Positions 13,550 to 23,408 of a DNA stretch of 57,922 nucleotides are shown here, in pieces. Each line of letters begins with the position of its first letter. Positions within the stretch are counted from its first letter, which is position 1. A program made the position numbers and the translations under genes. This DNA is from Saprospiraceae bacterium (GTDB taxonomy: Bacteria > Bacteroidota > Bacteroidia > Chitinophagales > Saprospiraceae). The notes beneath the pieces were generated by a model, which was given only the letters and a program-made list of their open reading frames with translations, searched no databases and had not been told where the DNA came from. The stretch spans positions 1 through 57,922 of the forward strand of contig JADKGD010000043.1 in the NCBI GenBank assembly GCA_016717145.1, read 5' to 3'.

Positions 13550-14397
13550 AACTGAATATTATTGAAACAGGAAAATTCAAACTTGACGGTGGCGCCATGT
13601 TTGGAGTAGTACCAAAACGCATGTGGCAAAAAATGCATCCTGCAGATGAAAACAACTTGTGTACCTGGCAAATGAGGTGTTTACTCATTGAAGATGAAAA
13701 TAGAAAAATATTGATTGATACCGGATTTGGAAATAAGCAGGATGAAAGATTCAGAAGTCATTTTTACCCTCATGATAATATCAGCTTTGAAGATAACTTT
13801 GCCAGCGTAGGCCTGACAAAAGAAGACATTACGGATGTTATTCTTACACATTTTCATTTTGACCATGTAGGTGGTGCTTTGGAATACGACGACAAAGGAA
13901 ACATTCAACCAACTTTCCCGAATGCAAAATATTGGACAAATAAAATTCATTACAATTGGGCATATAATGCCAATGCCAGAGAAGCAGCATCCTATTTGAA
14001 AGAGAACTTTGTTCCGCTTTTAGATATGGGCATATTGGAATTTATAGACATTGAAGAAGGGATTTCATTTTCAAAAAATATTTCTTTGAGTTTTGTGAAT
14101 GGTCATACTGAAGCCATGATGATACCATATATCCATTTACCTTCAGGAAATACGTTAATTTATTGTGCAGACCTGATACCATCACATCACCATATTCCAC
14201 TTCCGTACATTATGGCTTATGATATGAAACCTTTAGAGGTGTTGAAAGAAAAACAAATGCTGCATGAAAAAGCCTTGGACGGTAAACATTTTCTATTTTT
14301 CGAACATGATTTAGATGTGTCATGTGGTTACCTGTCCAAAACCGAAAATGGGAAAGTCATTTATGGTGGCAGCACACAACTAAACTCAATTTACTAA
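13546..14397 (+). CDS. metallo-beta-lactamase-fold hydrolase
   Basis: This 283-residue protein has the zinc-binding motif HFHFDH at residues 102-107, a later GHT histidine, the AD aspartate and an EHD histidine near the end, so all expected ligands of a dinuclear MBL-fold hydrolase are present. No signal peptide is seen, so it should be cytoplasmic. The N-terminus (IETGKFKLDGGAMFGVVPK) is typical of a Bacteroidota MBL family, which supports ATG 13546 over upstream in-frame codons that only read ribH DNA in another frame. The substrate is unknown; lactonase- or glyoxalase-like chemistry is possible. The gene begins exactly where ribH breaks off, so its natural upstream region may be missing. 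Confidence 0.85.
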   Translation: MKLNIIETGKFKLDGGAMFGVVPKRMWQKMHPADENNLCTWQMRCLLIEDENRKILIDTGFGNKQDERFRSHFYPHDNISFEDNFASVGLTKEDITDVILTHFHFDHVGGALEYDDKGNIQPTFPNAKYWTNKIHYNWAYNANAREAASYLKENFVPLLDMGILEFIDIEEGISFSKNISLSFVNGHTEAMMIPYIHLPSGNTLIYCADLIPSHHHIPLPYIMAYDMKPLEVLKEKQMLHEKALDGKHFLFFEHDLDVSCGYLSKTENGKVIYGGSTQLNSIY

Positions 14398-14450
14398 CAG
14401 ATACCTGGATAGGCTTAAATGCCTGGTACATATTGGGTAAATAAAAAGTT

Positions 14451-17400
14451 TTATCTTATTAAATTTACGTTACCTTTTTTTATATATTCTACTGAATTTA
14501 CGCATTTAACCCGCAAATAATAAGCAAATGCATCAGGAGACAATTCTTGTCCTTTGAATGTTCCATCCCACCCAACACTCTGATCTTTTGACCTGAAAAC
14601 CTCCTGGCCCCATCTATTATATATTATGAGTTCCATATCATCAATAAAATTACTTCTGACATAGAGTACCGGATTATTGGCATCTCCATTAGGTGAGAAA
14701 GCATTTGGTAAATATACATCTGTTTCATCACACCTGGCCTTGCGGACCGTAACAATTACCTCATCTATTGCTGTACAACCATTTTCATCTGTAACGGTAA
14801 CCGTGAAACTTGTTGTTTCATTTGGGCGAACTGTTATAGTCGTGCCAGTTTCGCTTGTGCTCCAACTATATGATGCCTCGGAAATAATGTCTGAAATAAA
14901 TAAATCTAAGGTATCTCCTTCATAAATTGTAAAATCAGGCTGAGCATCCACATTGATTGACACCTCTTCTCCTACAGTCGCTAAAAACGATTTCTCCTCT
15001 TTACAACCGGACATCTTATTTGTAACCAAAACGCTTATGGTTTTATTGGCTTTAATATTTATGGTTGGATTAGATGTATTTACCCCGGATTGAAAACATT
15101 CAGCGGGAGACCATAGGTAAAGATATCTTTCCGGATTAGAAATTTCCAGCATTATCTTTGATGGCTGTGCATTACAGAGTTTGTCTTCCCCGGTAATTTC
15201 AAATGAAAAAGGTTGTGTAACTTTTGGGGTAATATTTCCTGTTTGTTTGCAACCCGTATCTTTGTGTGTCAATAATACATTTAGAGATTTCCCAGGTAAA
15301 CCGATTATTATGGGCGTACTGGTATTAGCTCCGGATTTTATACATTCAGCCGGCGTCCATAAAAATTGATATTTATCGGGATCGGCGATATTTAAAAATA
15401 TCTTACTTTCTTCATTGATACACAAGCTATCAGCAATTGTTATATCATATACAAATTTAAATATTTTAGCATATACGGTATCAAATACAACACAATTGTA
15501 ATTGTCTTCTGCTTTAATAATAAAAAAATCATCTTTGATTAAAATAGTTTCGTATTTTTTATCAGAGACAAGTAAATTACCATCTGCATCAAACCAGCTA
15601 TATTCTACATTAGCCAGATTAGAAGCAGCATTTAAACGAAGTGTATCACCAAAACATAATAATTGATCCGCAATGGGTGTTAAAGTGATTTGTGGGTTGA
15701 TGGTGATTGATTTGTTCAAGTCCTTAAAGGGACATTCACCAACAAGATTTTCCAAATTAACCAAATAAGTACCTCCACCAGGATAAACATAGCATGGCGT
15801 TTTTTCGATTGACTTATCGTCAGTTGTCGTAAGATCTCCAAAATTCCAACGTATAAAACCATCAAAATTTCCAATTACATTAAAGCACACCTCATATTTA
15901 CCACATTCTGTCAAATTAAAATTAAAATCAACCGTTGGATTGATTCCTATATTAAACAAAGCTGAGTCTCTTATTGTGCAACCAAATTGATTTGTTACAT
16001 TATAAAAAAGATAAAATGGTAACGATTCATTAGGACCTACGAATATTTGTGGAGCGGGAGTATTAGCCCCATTAAGGATATGTGGATCACTTTCCCATAA
16101 ATAGGTATTCATATGAGCGGGCACTAAATTTAAAGTAATCAGTCTAAATGTGTCATTTTTGCAAATTTTATTCGGCAATATCAAATCAATTTTTGGTGTT
16201 TGATTTTTAACCGTAATAGAAGCAGGAATGGTTGAGCAGGATTCGCCGACAAATTCGACGTAATATGTTTGAACATTACCCACAAAATTCACATCAATAC
16301 TTTCGCCTGTTCCCACAATATTTGTCACATTTACATCTGTACCCCAATTATATACTCCTGTTCCAATACCACCATCAACGTTTAGGGTCACTTTGCCATC
16401 ACACGTTGTTGTGTCTCCACTTACGGTAAGCACAATACCGCCTTCAAGCGCAATGATGTCTGCACTTGATACCACACTACACAAGCCATCTGATACAGTC
16501 ACATTATATGTTGTATTCTGACTCACCGAAACTTTCGGATTAGAAGGATCAGTCAGATCAAGTCCTGTAGATGGTGACCATGTGTATGTCCAATCGGGAT
16601 TTGGATTCGTAACAAATGTTTTTTCCTGGTTTGGACACAAAATAATTGGGTCAGCTAGGAAACTAATTTTTGCAAATGGACCCGGCAAAAATGAATTCTT
16701 AATTGTATCAGAGCATCCATTGGCAAAATTAACCGTCAAATCAAAAAATACTATACTATCCTTAGGTATAATAAAATCAATATTACTCCCGGTAAAAGAC
16801 AATCTATTTGTTTCCGTACCAGCTGACCATAAAATACTGGAAGTCAAAATATTATTAGACAATGTATCTATGTATCCAAATGAAAGTTGTACCGTGGAAT
16901 CAGTGGGACAAGTTATTGGCTTATAACTATAATCAGCTTGGGGAATTAATGCATTTAAATCAATTGATTTTTCAGAAGATATGCTGCAGCCTCCGATAAA
17001 AACGGTCTCTAGTGTCGTCTTGATGGTACCAACATTTTGAGGCAACGTCACTGTCAAAGGACTGCCGGAGAATGACTGCCCGGCAATGATCCAATTTGAA
17101 GATTCAATAACACCAAATGGGTTTAATGGTCCTGATACATTTGTATAAACCAGCTCAACAATTCCGGAAGTAGGACAACCACTATAAACAAAATTGAAAT
17201 CACCTTCGGGAATAACTTCGGCAATTACAATGGTTTTTGAAAAAGTGGATTTACAGCCATTTGACGCTTCAAGTGATAGTTTCACTTCCACGTTTCCGGT
17301 ATAAGAAACATCTATTGTAGGTACTTTGCCAAAATACGTTTTTGATACGCCATTTTGAGTGATGAGCCACTCCCATTTATTAATTGCATAACCTGGTTGG

Positions 17401-18677
17401 TCAAATATAGAAAGATCGGTTAATAATATTTTTAAACTATCTTTGACATTATTGCAACCTGACAAAGCATATTTAAAATCCGGTTGAATTTTATTTTCAA
17501 AAACGGACACTTTCTGTAGAATGGTATCAAAACATGCATCAGATACTCTTGTCGCCCTGAGTCTTACAGTATATACACCAGAAGACGGGAAGGTAAACAC
17601 AGGATTTTTCTCAGTGGACTTAAATATTGGATTTGTACTTGGATAATTAAAATCCCATTCAAAATTTCCAGCACTCAGACTCTCATTAAAAAAACTTACA
17701 GTAAGCCCATCACAATTTGTCTCTGATGTAGTAAATATAGCTTTAGGCGGTTGACTGCATGGCCGTACATTAAATTGAAAATCACGCCGTACCAATCCAA
17801 TTAATTTACCATTTCGATATTCTTCTACGCAAACACCTATCAAAAACTGTCCTTGCAAATTTGGGGTTGCAGTGATTAATCCTGTCTTGCTGTCAATTTT
17901 AAGAGGTATGCCACCCATCATATCGTTTAGTGAGTGTGGGGAAGCCCAAATTACATTAGTATTGAGTGGCGGCAATGGAGGTTGTGGTTTAGGGTCGATT
18001 CTGGTTGCCCCTGAAGAAGGAACACATAATTTATATACTAAAGAGTCTCCATTCCTGTCTGTAGCAGCATGATTAAAGGAAAGCGGTTTATTTGCACAGA
18101 TATAAACATCCGGCCATTGGTTGAATTCCGGAGAACTGTTTTTAAATGCAAGCGATTCTTTTGAAATAGTAGTCCAATATGTAGCTCCTGTCCCATCAGG
18201 GTCTACAATATTATTTAAGGATATATTTCTGCAACATCTTTGATAAGCCAGAATATATCCACCTACAAGATCTTCTTTGTCAGTCAACGTAAAAAGACCC
18301 ATATATGTGGTTTGATGGACACAAACCTGAGTACCTTCAAAACCGCAATCACTCTCAACATATTCGTTCAAAGTATCAGAAGACATAAACAAAAGTTTTA
18401 ATTGCCCGTTGTTTCCAAAATCTGTTTGCAGCGTTCCACCATATGAAAATATACCAACAGAAGCCAAAGAATCAAATTGAGCTTCAGGTGATCCTAAAAA
18501 ACAATCCCTTCGCAAAACCAGTTTTACCTGATAAACATTTCCTGATATATGTTTGTAAGTAATATTTCCACCAACAATATGAGTAGCAGCTACCTCATAT
18601 GGTATTAAAAATAGTATTAAAAACCCTAAACAAATCAGGCTAATCTTAATTTTTGTTTTATTAAACATACTTTTCAT
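14451..18677 (-). CDS. type IX-secreted PKD/Ig-like repeat protein with CHU_C domain
   Basis: This protein has 1,408 residues and an intact frame. It starts with a signal peptide (hydrophobic run at residues 12-30) followed by ATHIVGGNITYK, the opening of an N-terminal module common in large Bacteroidota surface proteins. A PKD domain with WDFNYPS and SGVYTVRLRA lies around residues 315-395, followed by more PKD/Ig-like domains with paired cysteines. The C-terminus (LPNAFSPNGDAN, YNRWGQEVF, WDGTFKGQ, YYLRVKC) is CHU_C, the type B sorting signal. It is the last gene of the porP / porE-like unit, 22 bp after the latter. Probably exported by the type IX system and displayed at the surface; binding partner unknown. 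Confidence 0.92.
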   Translation of the reverse strand: MKSMFNKTKIKISLICLGFLILFLIPYEVAATHIVGGNITYKHISGNVYQVKLVLRRDCFLGSPEAQFDSLASVGIFSYGGTLQTDFGNNGQLKLLFMSSDTLNEYVESDCGFEGTQVCVHQTTYMGLFTLTDKEDLVGGYILAYQRCCRNISLNNIVDPDGTGATYWTTISKESLAFKNSSPEFNQWPDVYICANKPLSFNHAATDRNGDSLVYKLCVPSSGATRIDPKPQPPLPPLNTNVIWASPHSLNDMMGGIPLKIDSKTGLITATPNLQGQFLIGVCVEEYRNGKLIGLVRRDFQFNVRPCSQPPKAIFTTSETNCDGLTVSFFNESLSAGNFEWDFNYPSTNPIFKSTEKNPVFTFPSSGVYTVRLRATRVSDACFDTILQKVSVFENKIQPDFKYALSGCNNVKDSLKILLTDLSIFDQPGYAINKWEWLITQNGVSKTYFGKVPTIDVSYTGNVEVKLSLEASNGCKSTFSKTIVIAEVIPEGDFNFVYSGCPTSGIVELVYTNVSGPLNPFGVIESSNWIIAGQSFSGSPLTVTLPQNVGTIKTTLETVFIGGCSISSEKSIDLNALIPQADYSYKPITCPTDSTVQLSFGYIDTLSNNILTSSILWSAGTETNRLSFTGSNIDFIIPKDSIVFFDLTVNFANGCSDTIKNSFLPGPFAKISFLADPIILCPNQEKTFVTNPNPDWTYTWSPSTGLDLTDPSNPKVSVSQNTTYNVTVSDGLCSVVSSADIIALEGGIVLTVSGDTTTCDGKVTLNVDGGIGTGVYNWGTDVNVTNIVGTGESIDVNFVGNVQTYYVEFVGESCSTIPASITVKNQTPKIDLILPNKICKNDTFRLITLNLVPAHMNTYLWESDPHILNGANTPAPQIFVGPNESLPFYLFYNVTNQFGCTIRDSALFNIGINPTVDFNFNLTECGKYEVCFNVIGNFDGFIRWNFGDLTTTDDKSIEKTPCYVYPGGGTYLVNLENLVGECPFKDLNKSITINPQITLTPIADQLLCFGDTLRLNAASNLANVEYSWFDADGNLLVSDKKYETILIKDDFFIIKAEDNYNCVVFDTVYAKIFKFVYDITIADSLCINEESKIFLNIADPDKYQFLWTPAECIKSGANTSTPIIIGLPGKSLNVLLTHKDTGCKQTGNITPKVTQPFSFEITGEDKLCNAQPSKIMLEISNPERYLYLWSPAECFQSGVNTSNPTINIKANKTISVLVTNKMSGCKEEKSFLATVGEEVSINVDAQPDFTIYEGDTLDLFISDIISEASYSWSTSETGTTITVRPNETTSFTVTVTDENGCTAIDEVIVTVRKARCDETDVYLPNAFSPNGDANNPVLYVRSNFIDDMELIIYNRWGQEVFRSKDQSVGWDGTFKGQELSPDAFAYYLRVKCVNSVEYIKKGNVNLIR

Positions 18678-18699
18678 CCTAAGGATATATTTTATCTGT

Positions 18700-21126
18700 T
18701 TATAAATTTCTTGAAGCTCTTAATATTTCCACACGTCGTTCTTTGGCGGCTTTAATATTGTAAATTGAGTTTCGTTCGTCTTTTATGCTGCCCACAACAT
18801 CAGCAGGTGCAAGTTCTTTACCAAAAGAAATATCGGTAATGACCAATTGTCCTGATAAAAAATAAGCTTTTAATTCTTCATTTCCATAAAAAATCATCTC
18901 ATTTTTTACTGAATTAACCCTTCTTTGTCCGAGAGCCAGGTTATATTTGGAATCTGCTCTTGGTGAGGCATATCCTTTCAAAATAAGTTCCACTTTATTT
19001 CCCGCTTCCAATTCTTGTTTTAATGAATTGGTAAATAACTTAAATTTATCATAGCCACCATTTATATCCCCTTCAAAAAAGATTTCATATTCGTTTTCGG
19101 CATTTTCACGTTGGTCAGCAGCCAATGGTTTAGTAAATTTTTCTTTATATGTTTGTTTTCTGTTTATATATTCTTCAGCCAACTTACCATACTTTGAATT
19201 GGTCGTAGTTTTCCTACTGGCAATATCAGGTAGATCATTATCAAAATATAAACTTATAGGGAGGAGATCCTGAAGAACAAATTTGTCCAGATAAAGGTCT
19301 CTTCTTAAAAGACCGGATTTGTCATAAGGCCTCGTATCAACGATATCTATTGCTTCAGTAAATCCATCTTTTGTGGCGATAATTTTATACTGTTTACCTC
19401 TGTCCAGCATAAAGTTGTACTCATTGGATAATGTATTAATCTCTACTATATCTTTTATGCTTTGATCAGTCAAACCTATCAGGGTAACCGTGGTACCAAT
19501 TAGTGGCAATTTTCCTATTTTAGCAAATGTGAATACATCAAGCAACATCATATCTGTGCTTAAAAACATCTTTTTAGTGATAGATTCTGATTTATCCATA
19601 CCAACAGTAGACAAAATCAAAGTGTCCGGATAATAATTTTCCCTTTCGGCAATAATCAAATAATTTCTATCTTCTGATATGGGAAATTTATGATCGTTAC
19701 CATCGTCATTTCTGAATCTGGCAATTTCCTGTCCACTATCTTTATCTTTGAGGATTACGGTTGCTTTTTTTAGTACCCTGTTTGTTAATTTATCAAAAGT
19801 TAGTGCATTAAGATCTAATACAATTTTTATTAAATCCATTTTATAAATATCATAACAGCACGATTCGAAATAATCATCCAAAAAAAGCGATCCTTCTCTA
19901 TTTGACGATAAATATGCAGCATTGCCGTCAGAAGTTTCAAAATAATAAATATCGTTATAACTACTGTTATATGGTATACCAAGACTCAAAACGCTTCCGA
20001 AAGCATCATTTGTTTTTCCTGCTTTATAGATATCGTAACCTCCAAGGCTTTCTCTACCTTCAGAACTAAAAAATAAAAAATCAGTGGATATATTATAAAA
20101 AGGTGTTATTTCATTATTATAAGTATTGATCTCTTTAATATTTACCGGTTGGGAAAACCCAAATTTAGGATCAATCAGACTATACCAGATATCAAGTCCA
20201 CCGCTACCACCCGCTCTATCTGAGGAAAAAAATAAAACTTCTTTACCTGTTGTTTTATCCATTGAAATATGAGGGTGGGTAGTTGTGCTTCCAATCAGGT
20301 TGATAGGGTCAGGAAGTCTTGTTTCGTCTGATAAATTCCCATTGGGGTCGAGGTTGCTTCTATAAATCTCACAATTGATATCACTACCGTTTATATAATT
20401 GCAAACAGTATAATATATCTTGGTACCATCAGAAGTTATTGTAGAATTCGAAACCAGTAAATCTCTGTTATTGACATATCCGGGTAATATTTCTGCTTCT
20501 TTATTATTTGATTTTTTAAATATTTTTGAAACTTCACGACTTGGTAATTTTTCAGGTTTTGCTTCAAAAAATCGCATTGACGAAAAATACAAATCATCCT
20601 TATAAATATTTGCAGCTATGTCGGATGAGGGTGTGTTGATATCTTCTCCTAATTTTTCGAGTTTCACATTCGACTTTGGTTTAGAGACAATAGACTTTGC
20701 ATATATTAAAGAAGCGAGTTCCTTTTTGACTCTGGCTGTATAAAAAGTATCCTGACCAGCATACTCAGAGGCATACATTTCATAGTATTTTGTTGCTTCA
20801 TCATAATTACCCATTTTTTGATTCATCTGCCCTAACCAAAAACTTGCTTCAGGATGTCTGTCATCATTAAGCGTATCAACAAGATACCTATATTTTTCGG
20901 CCGCCCGGGAATATGCATTAAATTGCCTTGCTGATTCGGCGGCTTTAAATAATATGTCAGGATCTTTTGAGTCAAATTCAAGGACAGTATTATAATATAT
21001 CATTGCCCCGTAAAAATTTTTATCCGCATATTCCTTTTCAGCAGCTTCCAGAAATTGTCTTTTATTCTGGGCTATTAAAACTAACTGCAATAAACATATA
21101 AAGCATGTAATATATATATTTCTCAT
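18700..21126 (-). CDS. PorE-like OmpA-family protein (TPR, PD40 repeats, OmpA domain)
   Basis: I place the start at the Met before NIYITCFICLLQLVLIAQ, which gives a signal peptide and 808 residues; the longer reading from 21165 would overlap porP. TPR-like helices occupy about residues 15-140, WD40/PD40-type beta-propeller segments (DDLYFSSMRF, LFFSSDRAGGSGGLDIWYS, FFSSEGRESLGGYDIYKA) about 155-430, then carboxypeptidase-regulatory-like beta domains, and a C-terminal OmpA-like peptidoglycan-binding domain (LILKGYASPRAD, YNLALGQRRVNSVK). This order matches PorE-type proteins, which link the type IX machinery to peptidoglycan. Many paralogues exist in Bacteroidota, so it may serve its neighbouring cargo rather than the core machine. 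Confidence 0.85.
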   Translation of the reverse strand: MRNIYITCFICLLQLVLIAQNKRQFLEAAEKEYADKNFYGAMIYYNTVLEFDSKDPDILFKAAESARQFNAYSRAAEKYRYLVDTLNDDRHPEASFWLGQMNQKMGNYDEATKYYEMYASEYAGQDTFYTARVKKELASLIYAKSIVSKPKSNVKLEKLGEDINTPSSDIAANIYKDDLYFSSMRFFEAKPEKLPSREVSKIFKKSNNKEAEILPGYVNNRDLLVSNSTITSDGTKIYYTVCNYINGSDINCEIYRSNLDPNGNLSDETRLPDPINLIGSTTTHPHISMDKTTGKEVLFFSSDRAGGSGGLDIWYSLIDPKFGFSQPVNIKEINTYNNEITPFYNISTDFLFFSSEGRESLGGYDIYKAGKTNDAFGSVLSLGIPYNSSYNDIYYFETSDGNAAYLSSNREGSLFLDDYFESCCYDIYKMDLIKIVLDLNALTFDKLTNRVLKKATVILKDKDSGQEIARFRNDDGNDHKFPISEDRNYLIIAERENYYPDTLILSTVGMDKSESITKKMFLSTDMMLLDVFTFAKIGKLPLIGTTVTLIGLTDQSIKDIVEINTLSNEYNFMLDRGKQYKIIATKDGFTEAIDIVDTRPYDKSGLLRRDLYLDKFVLQDLLPISLYFDNDLPDIASRKTTTNSKYGKLAEEYINRKQTYKEKFTKPLAADQRENAENEYEIFFEGDINGGYDKFKLFTNSLKQELEAGNKVELILKGYASPRADSKYNLALGQRRVNSVKNEMIFYGNEELKAYFLSGQLVITDISFGKELAPADVVGSIKDERNSIYNIKAAKERRVEILRASRNL

Positions 21127-21149
21127 CGTACTTTCCATTCGGTCATTTA

Positions 21150-22175
21150 TTAATAAATTGGGCAAACTTTCACATCTTTGAGCGGTTTCACATTTGCGAT
21201 GATATACCTGAAGTGGATTTCAGGGCCTCCTTTGCTTGATTTTAGCAAATCATTAAAATTATTGGAATCGACATCATAACTTAAACTTGCATATATGTAA
21301 TTGTACTGAATGGCAAATGTTGGAATTAATGATTTTGCCGTTCTGTAACCCAATCCAACATGAAGTTGAATTTCTTTGCCTCTTTTTTGACTTAAATATA
21401 CTTTTGCCAAACCTCCGAAAAGTGTCTCATTATATTTATCCTGTATCTGATGCAAAGCATGGAGCTGGATATCCAGATTATTGATAATTTTTATATTTCC
21501 GATTCCTGAAATAGAATATCTACGTGGTAATGTTATGTCATCAGAAGCGACAAAAGCGGTTTTTGGTTTTGTTATATGGAGTACTGATGCACCCAAATCA
21601 ACATATGTTCGTGAATGTTTCTGATATCTGTAATTAAGTCCTAATCCGGTTTCAAGAAAATTGATTCTCTCCAAACTGCTGAATGATTCTCCGGTTGGCA
21701 AGGTGCTATTGAAAACATCACCATCCCATTGTTTGTCCCAGGTCAAAGTTTGGCTATTAAATCCCCTTGAAGCAAACCCTAGTGTAAGCCCTAAACTAAC
21801 TATATGATGTTTAGTTAAAAGTCTATGATAAGCACCAGCTACATTCATTGAAGTAAGATTCAATCTGGAATCTCCTTGTCTGTCATGATTAAAGTTAATG
21901 CCTCCACCTATAAAATGTTTGTCACTATTTTTGAAATAGAATTGTCTGTCATAAGAGCCACTGAGTGTAAACCATGGCACCGGCACAAAACGCCATTGAT
22001 CTCGCAAAGAAAGCATAAATCTATGGTCACCATTAAAAACACCAGTCAGCGCAGGATTGATATTCTGTGGAGAATTATAAAACTGACTGTAATGCAAGTC
22101 CTGAGCATTAATTTTTATTAAAGAAAGAAAAAATATACCCAAAAATAGGATTGTATAAAAGTTAAATGTCTTCAA
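21150..22175 (-). CDS. PorP/SprF family type IX secretion outer-membrane protein
   Basis: This 341-residue protein starts with a signal peptide ending at INAQ. The mature N-terminus DLHYSQFYNSPQNINPALTG is the classic PorP/SprF opening, and the rest is amphipathic beta-strand typical of an outer-membrane barrel. PorP/SprF-type proteins are needed for secretion or surface attachment of CHU_C-type cargo; SprF, for example, serves SprB in Flavobacterium johnsoniae. It is the first gene of a three-gene unit with the PorE-like protein and the 1,408-residue CHU_C protein, which is presumably its client (inference). Confidence 0.93.
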   Translation of the reverse strand: MKTFNFYTILFLGIFFLSLIKINAQDLHYSQFYNSPQNINPALTGVFNGDHRFMLSLRDQWRFVPVPWFTLSGSYDRQFYFKNSDKHFIGGGINFNHDRQGDSRLNLTSMNVAGAYHRLLTKHHIVSLGLTLGFASRGFNSQTLTWDKQWDGDVFNSTLPTGESFSSLERINFLETGLGLNYRYQKHSRTYVDLGASVLHITKPKTAFVASDDITLPRRYSISGIGNIKIINNLDIQLHALHQIQDKYNETLFGGLAKVYLSQKRGKEIQLHVGLGYRTAKSLIPTFAIQYNYIYASLSYDVDSNNFNDLLKSSKGGPEIHFRYIIANVKPLKDVKVCPIY

Positions 22176-22252
22176 ATCTCAAATATTTAGTTATATTAAA
22201 ATATATCATAATTTATAAAAAACTGACTATTAGATATTAAATAAAATCAGAT

Positions 22253-22285
22253 CAAAAGTAAATTATGATATTAATTATACTGCAA
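22253..22285 (-). promoter_or_regulatory. promoter for the porP operon (TTG-N22-TACTTTTG)
   Basis: On the minus strand a TTG (22283-22285) lies 22 bp before TACTTTTG (22253-22260), matching the Bacteroidota sigma-A pattern TTG-N19-23-TAnnTTTG. It predicts a leader of about 70 nt before porP. Confidence 0.55.
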
Positions 22286-22315
22286 AAACTATACTAAACC
22301 TTCAAATTCATGAAA

Positions 22316-23398
22316 TTATAAAATTTCAAAAGCAACATTACGCATGGATCTGATGCTTCTACCTTCTACCGTTTCCACGTTAATCATAACTTGGGCGCTG
22401 GATTGATCCAACACTTCGTCTATACTTTTAATTTCGCAAAAAGGGATTTCGGAACCGTTTAATAATGATCTGACCGACGACATATTCAATGTGCTAAATT
22501 TCTGCTGCAAACAATTTTGAAGCAATGCTCTATTTTTAAGGCGATCGGAATTGTATTCAAAGTTATGGTATTCTTTTTCCGAAAAATTCAGGGTATTCCA
22601 TAGTTTTTCAAATTGTCTGTCACTTCCTACGGCCAACATAAACATTATTTGATCATTTGTTTCAAACATATCACCATATGGTGCAATATTTGGATGAAGT
22701 GTACCTATAGGTTTGGCTATATGTCCGGCCAGAAGATAATTGGTCGCCTGATTGGCCAGGGCTGACAATGCGCTTTTGTAAAGTGATACATGAATGATAC
22801 TTCCATATCCCAGCATTGTTTTTTTCAAAAGGGCAATTAGTATGGCTTCTTTCATTTGATGGGAAGCGATCAGATCAATTATAGCCACAGGTAGTTTGGA
22901 CATATGGTTTCTGTCATATCCATTCATAGAAATCCATCCTGTTTCTCCTTGCATGACCAGATCATATCCTGCTCTGGCATCATCAAAATCATAAGCACTT
23001 AATTGTGCGATAATAAGGTTAGGATATTTATTAATTAATTTTTCGGGCAATAAATCGAGTTTTGTCGCTACTGATTTTTGATAATTTGAAATAAAAATAT
23101 CGGCTTGACTTAAATGCTCTGACAAAATATTTTGTCCTTCATCGCTGGTTAAGTCTAGCATTACCACTTGTTTTTTAAAATTTGCGCTAAAATAATAAGC
23201 AGAATAAGGACTGTCTTTTTCTTCACTTTCCAGTTTCCATTGACGCGTAGCATCGCCTCCTGTAAGAGAATTTTCTATTTTAACCACATTTGCTCCTAAT
23301 TCTGCAAAAAAAGAAGCAGCTGATGGTCCTGCTAACACACTGGATACATCTACGACTTTTAATCCTTCAAATGTACCAAATTCACTGATTTTAAACAT
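22316..23398 (-). CDS. CaiB/BaiF family (type III) CoA-transferase
   Basis: The enzyme moves CoA between organic acids; its substrates cannot be told from sequence. The 360-residue protein begins at the Met of MFKISEFGTFEGLKVVD, which fits the family; longer readings enter the 3' part of the dehydrogenase gene. Family features are VLAGPSAASFFAELGA near residues 21-36, KIEN at 40-43, and AGYD at 143-146, whose Asp146 corresponds to the catalytic aspartate that forms the acyl intermediate. It lies 10 bp after the 3-hydroxyacyl-CoA dehydrogenase gene and is almost certainly co-transcribed, so it may activate or recycle a CoA thioester in the same pathway. An alpha-methylacyl-CoA racemase role is possible within this superfamily. 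Confidence 0.85.
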   Translation of the reverse strand: MFKISEFGTFEGLKVVDVSSVLAGPSAASFFAELGANVVKIENSLTGGDATRQWKLESEEKDSPYSAYYFSANFKKQVVMLDLTSDEGQNILSEHLSQADIFISNYQKSVATKLDLLPEKLINKYPNLIIAQLSAYDFDDARAGYDLVMQGETGWISMNGYDRNHMSKLPVAIIDLIASHQMKEAILIALLKKTMLGYGSIIHVSLYKSALSALANQATNYLLAGHIAKPIGTLHPNIAPYGDMFETNDQIMFMLAVGSDRQFEKLWNTLNFSEKEYHNFEYNSDRLKNRALLQNCLQQKFSTLNMSSVRSLLNGSEIPFCEIKSIDEVLDQSSAQVMINVETVEGRSIRSMRNVAFEIL

Positions 23399-23408
23399 TT
23401 TAACGTCA

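Noticed and set aside
14398..14450. Terminator between the MBL-fold gene and the CHU_C gene
   Set aside because: Only a very short AGGC/GCCT hairpin without a proper T tract is present.
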